From: Pseudoscleropodium purum | Taxonomy: Eukaryota > Streptophyta > Bryopsida > Hypnales > Brachytheciaceae | Direction: 5' to 3' | NCBI GenBank assembly: GCA_963969395.1 | Contig: OZ017801.1 | Location: 21,085,611-21,149,610 of the forward strand | DNA: 64,000 bases | Part shown: positions 57,843-64,000 of the stretch, piece after piece | Numbering within the stretch: the first letter of the stretch is position 1 | Layout of the letters: every line of letters begins with the position of its first letter | Notes under the pieces: model-generated | The model's input: only the letters and a program-made list of their open reading frames with translations | Database searches by the model: none | Told to the model about the DNA's origin: nothing | Made by a program: the position numbers and the translations under genes

Positions 57843-58750
57843 TTTGAGACATCTCATATTTAATTACTATATGAATAGGTGATGGTTACATAACAAGTGA
57901 ATCTTGATAGGAATCTATTGTAATAGAATTGGCCAACTTTTTTTCTTCTATAGAAACATTGAATTTTTTGGGGAATGCTATTTAAAAAAAGATTTTGTAC
58001 TAAGATCTATGTACCTATGATCATCACTCCCAAAAATGTGACACAAACATTTGACCCAAAAGTGACATTTCAACTTAGATATTGATGACATAAAATACAT
58101 ACAGTCACAACATGAAAACCTAGATAAATCTAAGAGTTAGAGCTAAGTGTTGATTTGTGATACATCTACAACCAATACTTGAAGTTTCATAGCTTATTCA
58201 TACATGCTAATGTCCAAATAATACATACTAAGGGCATCCACCTCAATGCACATACTCTAGAATTTACTCCTCTAAATAAACTTCTAACTTTTGATTGGTT
58301 TATAATTACGACTTAAATTTTTTATCATTCAAACTACATCCGAAAGTCTTTTGAATAGGTACAATAAAACTCAAATTGAAGACATTGAACAATAAAAACA
58401 AACCACTTCAAAATTAGCTAAAAGATAAAACTTACAGAAGTTGCAACAAATCATAGTAACCAAAGCACATTCTTCTCCAAATATAGGCAAATTTTGGAGA
58501 GAAAATTTAAGACACATTTGAAAGTGAGATGTGATGTAGTAGAATTTGGAGTGAAATGTGCTTGAGTAGTTGTGATTTGTAGAGGCCTCTATAATTTTTG
58601 TCTTTTTGCTAACTTTGAAGCACTCTATGCTCATTGTTCAATGTCTTAAAATTTGAGTTTTCTTGTATGTTTTAAAGGACTTTGGGATGTGTCTCCAATT
58701 ATAAACATTTCAAGTTCCAATTATAAACCAATCTGAAGTTAGAAGTTTAT
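57843..58750. repeat. Conserved upstream block of unit C with hairpin element
   Basis: It is collinear with 15170-16000 and 32104-33005 (GAATCTTGATAGGAATCTA, TGTGACACAAACATTTGACC, CATACTAAGGGCATCCACC). The hairpin copy at 58340-58660 has ACCACTTCAAAATTAGCTAA pairing with TTTTTGCTAACTTTGAAGC, and GGAGTGAAATGTGCTTGAGT in its right half. Confidence 0.7.
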
Positions 58751-58754
58751 TTAG

Positions 58755-59140
58755 ATTTCAGAGGGGCAAATTCTGGAGTGGACTCGGGAACTTGAGAGCT
58801 TTCTAAGTCTGACGTACTTCAGAACCTAATTGCTAGCAGTGCAATGTGAAGGAAATGGGAGTCAAGAATGTCAAGCCTCACTCATGTTGGACTGTTGGAC
58901 TTTACGTCCCTTAAACTTATTGGAAAGTGAGTCGAGTGCCCCCTCCTCCATGCACTGATTGCCAGCGGTGGGTGATTTTACAGCTTTGCAATTTATGAAA
59001 TCTGACAGTCCAGCATGAGCCCTGACTTTCTTGACCCCCATTTAGTTCCCATTGCGCTGCTAGCAATTAGGATTTGGAGTGCCGCAGACTTACAAAACTC
59101 GCAAGCTCGTTCCGAGCTCGATGTTATGAATCTTGAAATT
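58755..59140. mobile_element. GC-rich foldback upstream of gene C (short loop)
   Basis: The left arm (about 58780-58905: GGGAACTTGAGAGCTTTCTA, TGCTAGCAGTGCAATGTGAA, CTCATGTTGGACTGTTGGAC) pairs with the right arm (58980-59125: AGTCCAGCATGAGCCCTGAC, CATTGCGCTGCTAGCAATTA, CTCGCAAGCTCGTTCCGAGC). The loop is only about 75 bp, against ~300 bp in A and B. Confidence 0.75.
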
Positions 59141-60257
59141 AGAGGTGTCACGGGAGTTTCTGTAATTTGAAGGGGAGCTGGGTAGGCTTCAATTCCATCA
59201 ACTTTGGCAGCGAATGTCATGGCTATAGCAATTTTCTTTTGCACGACAACTGACTGAACGACTGCTTTGGGGTTTGGGTTTTGTTTGCATTTTGCAGGAA
59301 TTACATCTTTGAATCCTACATCCACTGCGACGTTAGTCACTCATTTCTTGTTCTCTGAGCGTCAAGGTATGGTGGACGAAACAGAGGCTTACTCTCCATC
59401 AGTTAGTTCTCCATCATTGTTGTGTTGAATTTGCTTCCGTACAGTATAGGGGGTCATGCAGTATCGAATTAAACGGTTACTGTATGTCTTCAAAGTATGT
59501 TGCGAAAGAGCTAGAGTGGTCCATTTATTTCATACGGCTTTAATTCTCACTTTGAGTTCTGTGAAGTGATTCGTGTATGCCGTGATTTGGTTGTTGTAAA
59601 GACTGATTACTGTCGGCATGGCTAGCTAGTTCACAGGGTCGTACTCGCAAGAGTGGCGGATTTCGTAGTGCCAAAAATTTCTTAACCCCTATGTGTGCGC
59701 TCGACAAAAAGAGGGTAAGATCACTTTGAAAATTGATAATAAAGACTTGAAGTTCCTCCAACACATCTAGATCGCTCTTTCATTTAGAGCATTCGTTTTG
59801 CTTTCTGGACATTTATATATAGAGATAGATAGATATAAAGATATATAGATATAGATATATTACATGAGTTTTCTTGACGCCTAGAACCAAGAAGCAAGAG
59901 CTAGCCAGGACACCGTGAGATTTCAGGACCTAAAGTCTTCTGCATTCGGCTCTTTCTCCAAATCCGCTACTCTTGCGAATATAGAAATCGTTGAGATCTG
60001 GCAATCCTCCTCTTGATCACAGGAATGACAGTATCCTTGATTATTCTTAGCGACAGATGAGCAGAGCAATTGGCAATCAGCAGTAACTATGACTGCAAGT
60101 CGATAAAAACATTCAGAGTAGTTGCTGTGGGAAACTGTAGGAGGGGTTTCTAATTGCTGTAATTACGTCCAGGCTCGAGCTGGGAGTTTTCTTGATTGAA
60201 AAATTCCTTGCCGAAGTGGAGAGATTCAAGATTCTGAGGTGGACGTGCTGGTTTAAG
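59141..60257 (+). promoter_or_regulatory. Conserved 5' flank / presumed promoter of gene C
   Basis: It is collinear with 18731-19747 and 33641-34717. The TATA-like stretch of A and B (CATAGATATATTACATCA) is expanded here into a GATA/TA microsatellite at 59811-59861, which may alter core-promoter spacing. A 115-codon minus-strand frame (58993-59340) overlaps this flank but is not conserved in frame in A or B. Confidence 0.5.
59811..59861. repeat. (GATA)/(TA) microsatellite in promoter of gene C
   Basis: TTTATATATAGAGATAGATAG, then ATATAAAGATATATAGATAT, replaces the single AGATATAT of copies A (19342) and B (34309). It is an expansion specific to C. Confidence 0.9.
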
Positions 60258-63200
60258 ATGCGGTCTCTACTTCTTCGCCCCAGTTTGCAATGGCTGTGTC
60301 TGCTCCTCTTTTTCATGAGCGTCTCAGTTGGGGCGACTCCCGAGGAAGGTAACTACGCTGATTTGATGCAATCCTGACTTCTGTTTGCTCTTATTCTTAA
60401 GTTTTCACAACAGCTTACTCTAAGAGGAAATGAAACTCATATTTGTGTCTTGTCTTGATTGGATTTTTCAGGAGCTATTCTCTTGAATTGGAGAAACAAC
60501 ATGACCCATTCAGGAGCCGAGCTGGCGAATTGGGACGCTGCTGGCTCGTCTGACCCCTGCGGGAGTGAAGCCAATTGGTCTCATGTTTCATGCGACAACA
60601 CTGGATATGTTCAACGATTGTGAGACCTCGTTTTCCAACCCTAAACAAATGAATATATCAATTTGCTTCAACATTCGCAGATGTGGGTTCTGTAACAATT
60701 TTCAGAAACGCCAATTTCGTTGAATTGGCACAATTTCCTAAAAATGAAACGGTAGACGCTCAAGTAAGGAACGCAAGGCAAGGGCTCAGGGTTTAGGGAG
60801 GGGGTAGGGGGGGAATGTAGCTTAAAAATGCCCAATGTTGTGGATGAAATGCAGTTTTCTTCTTGCACTTGCATATCTATTGACAAAACAAGAAAAACAT
60901 GGTGCATGGGAGACCGGCACCTCCATGGAATTGACGTTTAGAGATCTCTCGCTTATTTGTGACTGGTGTTTCCGTTTCAGAGATCTTCACAGTTTGGGCT
61001 TATCAGGGACATTGGCACCTGAACTAGGGCTGTTCTCCAAGCTTGAAATTCTGTGAGTGAACTTTCTTGTCTTAATCATATGCTCGCGAAAATGGAACTA
61101 ACTACCGAAATTGTGTCAAGATCTCTTCCAATTTAAAAATCCATGTATCTTCTCCATCAAGCCCTAAGTCAAATATGTGAACAGTGTCTAACGAGATTAG
61201 GAATAAGACGAGGGGTTTCCTTTTCTGTCAAAGCTCGGACTTCGAGTATTCAATGTGCAATCAACGTTTCCGTCAGCAAATAGGCCTTGAAATACAATTG
61301 TCCGCGAACGTGATGGGAAGAGCTTTGGGTCGGATTCTTGTTTCAGGAGTCTGTACAACAACTCCTTCAGCAGAAGTATACCTCCAGAGATGGGGAACCT
61401 TTCATCACTTGTGCTTCTGGATCTGTCAGCAAACCAACTCTCTGGCCCCGTTCCAGACACCTTTGCAAAGCTGACGAACTTGCAATATCTGTACGTTCTT
61501 ATTCTCCTTTCAGAAGCTCCTTCATTTGATTACTCTGAGTCTAATTTAGCGTCCTGTTACTCTGTTTCTTGCCTCAAGTACCCTCCACCCTCTCCAGTGG
61601 CATATTCTACTAATGCACAATCCCCCTTTTCCCCAGAATCTATCATTTTGTTTCCACATCTGCTTCGAAAATCCCCCCATGTCAAGTTTTGAACACATCT
61701 GAGTGAGCAATAGGAAGCACATTTGTCCCCCCAAGGCAACGTCATCGATCCGCGAGTTTTGAGTGTAGTTGTCTTGGGCTGAAACAGAAATACCATTGCC
61801 GCATTTTGGATGTGGCAAACGGAAGACAGTTGCTGAACCTCTTGTGCGTAATTGCATGGGCTAACTTGATTGGTGACGTGCAGGACTCTAAACAACAACA
61901 AATTTTCAGGGTCTTTCCCTGAGTCACTCACACTCCTTCCTGGGCTTTCTTCAATGTAAGCTGTTTCATCATATTTTCGGTAAATTTTGATCATCCGCCA
62001 AGTCACTACACTCTTCAGGGTCATCAGGTTGGCCCTTGATGAAATACCCTAATTCCTCATGTAGTTCCGCATGTTCAATGACATTGGTCTACCTAAATGT
62101 GTGAGGGTGAAGAACACAATGTGGGTCAACCTGATGACCCTGAAGAGTGTACCGAACAACTTGTTACGTGAAATCTGAGATTGCTTGAAGGTTGAGGCAC
62201 AGTCTGAGGTCATGAATAGTGTCATTTGTAGGTTTGGTTTAAGTAGTTCGCTGATAGGGCTTCGACATCACAGACTTTCAATCACTTAGGTTGAACAATG
62301 CGAAAGATGGATCATCTTGTCAAAGCTAAGGTAATGTTTTGTATAGATCTTTGACAAAGCACTAGTTCACTTCTTTCCATTACCCCAATCCTTCTTTTTG
62401 TGAAATTTGGACATCCATCTTTCGGCATTATTACGATTGATATTTTATTTTTAGATCTCATTTGTTTGAACGTTTGTGATTTTGTGCTTCATTTTCACAG
62501 AAATCTTGACTCAAACTCCGTTTCCGGGGTGTTGAATGTCACTCGTCTCCTTGATGTAATAGAGGCCACTACTACCATTTACCAGGACCAGCCCCTTGGA
62601 GTTGTGAGCTTGATGAACAACAATATCACCGATGTTGCTTTTCAGACAAGCAATTTGCTGAAGAATAGAATTGTTATTAAGTAAGAAAATTTCATATTCT
62701 TGTATAAAAAGCCATCAAAAATCACTATGAGGAAACTATTAGTGAGACTATCGATAACAATGATAGTCTTACTATACTTTAATGCTCCTTTTATAAATAG
62801 CGTAGATCAATATTCTAAAGAGTCTTTATTCATTCAGAAAATAAATTTTAATTCATTATTATTTATGATAACCAGAATACAAGGCAATCCATATTGTAGT
62901 AGTTCAATGGAGTTATACGATGATGATCAAAGGTGTTTCTGTCAACAAAATTGTTCAATTACAACATTGCAAGAAGGTATGTAATGTTGAAGTTATAGAA
63001 TTATCAATTCATATCTCATTTTGTTTTGTTTTAATTTTGATTTCTAGTGATTTCCTTAAATTAAGAAATACATCCTCTTCAATGGATTTCATTCGCAATT
63101 CACTCTTACTTATACTTGCTTTTTATAATTATAACCCTTTTGTCTCAAAATAAATACATAATACTATGATTAGTTTTCCACTAAAGACAATAGATTTATT

Positions 63201-64000
63201 TTGAGACATAAGTAGTAAGAAAAATTATTCCATGGAGGAGTTTTTCTTTTTGGATTTATTATGTTGACTAAATTTTCAGGAACCATTCTCATGAACTGGA
63301 TAAAGCAAGTGGGAAGCACGACTAGCCTTCCCAATTGGAAGATTGGTACTGATCCATGTGGAAGTAATCCTTGGTTTCATGTTCTATGCAATCCAGAAAG
63401 GAATGTAGAACGAATGTGAGACTTTTTTTCTTTTCCTCTTATTGTATTACATTGCAATTGAATGCTTCAAACATTTTAATTCTTCATCATCTCAACTTCA
63501 ACAATTGCAATTGTGGATTTAAAATTTGTACAAGTACTTATTGCATGAGTGGTTGATTCTATGAACTATTAAGAGAGTTGAATTCTATGCAACATAATGC
63601 ACTCACTTGTGTGTCATTTTTCTCAGAGATCTCGGAAATTCTAGCTTAGAAGGACCATTGGTACCTGAATTAGGGGGACTTTCTAAATTATCTACATTGT
63701 GAGTAACAATCCTCATTACTTTGAAGTTTGAAATTTGATCAAAACTAAGTACTAAAATTATATAAAGGTCTTTTGCAATTTACCTTCTAAAATGATGGCC
63801 TAGATATTTTTGAACTACTTATCATGTATGTAAATTTGTATTATTTTAGTGTCATCCATATTCAAGCTAGATTTTATTAATATAACCTTGAATTATTGTT
63901 ACAGGACTTTACATGGCAACTACTTGAACGGGACTATACCAGAAGAGTTGGGAAATCTAAGTTCACTTGAATTTTTGGATCTATCTCATAACCATTTCTC
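60258..64000 (+). CDS. Gene C: LRR receptor-like kinase, 5' ten exons, cut by the window end
   Basis: Exons: 60258-60348, 60472-60619, 60981-61052, 61347-61490, 61884-61955, 62501-62680, 62876-62976, 63280-63415, 63627-63698 and 63905 to beyond 64000. All have the same lengths and phases as in gene B, except that exon 7 is 12 nt shorter. The joined frame is open: signal peptide [19 protein letters not shown], module 1 with DPCG / [37 protein letters not shown] and GNPYCSSSMEL...RCFCQQNC, then the start of module 2 with [27 protein letters not shown] and LEGPLVPELGGLSKLSTL. No lesion is seen in about 1.1 kb of coding sequence. The rest of module 2, the membrane helix and the kinase must lie to the right, so integrity of the whole gene is unknown. 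Exons 1-6 and their introns are very close to A and B. Confidence 0.85.

Noticed and set aside
58993..59340. 115-codon minus-strand frame upstream of gene C with a plausible protein-like composition
   Set aside because: The matching DNA before genes A and B has indels that are not multiples of three and different frames, so the frame is not conserved. It also overlaps the right arm of the foldback.
1..64000. tRNA, rRNA or CRISPR-like arrays
   Set aside because: No cloverleaf with T-loop consensus, no rRNA-like stretch and no regularly spaced repeats were found by eye. A tRNA or covariance-model scan was not possible.

Overview
This is nuclear DNA of a land plant. It is strongly AT-rich, its genes are split by GT-AG introns, it is full of small non-autonomous DNA transposons, and both recognisable protein families (ETHE1-type persulfide dioxygenase and LRR receptor-like kinase) have plant character. 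I cannot name the species. A DUF7869-like remnant and TTAA-flanked elements make a non-seed plant (fern, lycophyte or bryophyte) plausible, but that is a guess. Most long open frames are chance frames in AT-rich sequence. Exon coordinates below were traced by hand from splice sites, reading frame and agreement between paralogues. Percent identities are by-eye impressions. || Layout. 0-1.2 kb: the 5' exons of an ETHE1 gene on the minus strand, running off the left edge. 1.2-9.4 kb: repeats, including three copies of a ~240 bp dispersed repeat, an AT-rich TTAA-ended element with a (TA)34 tract, a 364 bp foldback and a ~180 bp-period tandem repeat. 9.4-9.8 kb: a decayed mariner/IS630-type transposase end. 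About 10-64 kb: a tandem array of three copies of one LRR receptor-kinase gene, each carried in a large duplicated unit. Copy A (19.75-27.85 kb) is a pseudogene with many lesions. Copy B (34.72-44.34 kb) is fully open: 19 exons, 917 codons. Copy C (60.26 kb to the right edge) is open through its first ten exons and is cut by the window end. The units differ by transposon insertions, several of which can be called because the sister unit keeps the empty site: 44371-45294, 45691-47871 and a ~1 kb foldback inside intron 17 of B. The B-C spacer also holds a degraded DUF7869-like gene (51.6-54.4 kb). || Main biological point. The receptor has an unusual ectodomain. After the signal peptide, one complete module (LRRNT cap, LRR exons, an SxMNNNIT-type segment and a small C-x11/12-C-x-C-x3-C cap) is followed by a second complete module of the same exon order, then one transmembrane helix and an RD-type kinase. 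Each module is a six-exon block flanked on both sides by phase-1 introns, so duplicating it keeps the frame. The 5' part of each copy (promoter to exon 6) is GC-richer and very similar among copies. From intron 6 onward the copies are AT-rich and clearly more diverged, which suggests gene conversion or a chimeric origin.
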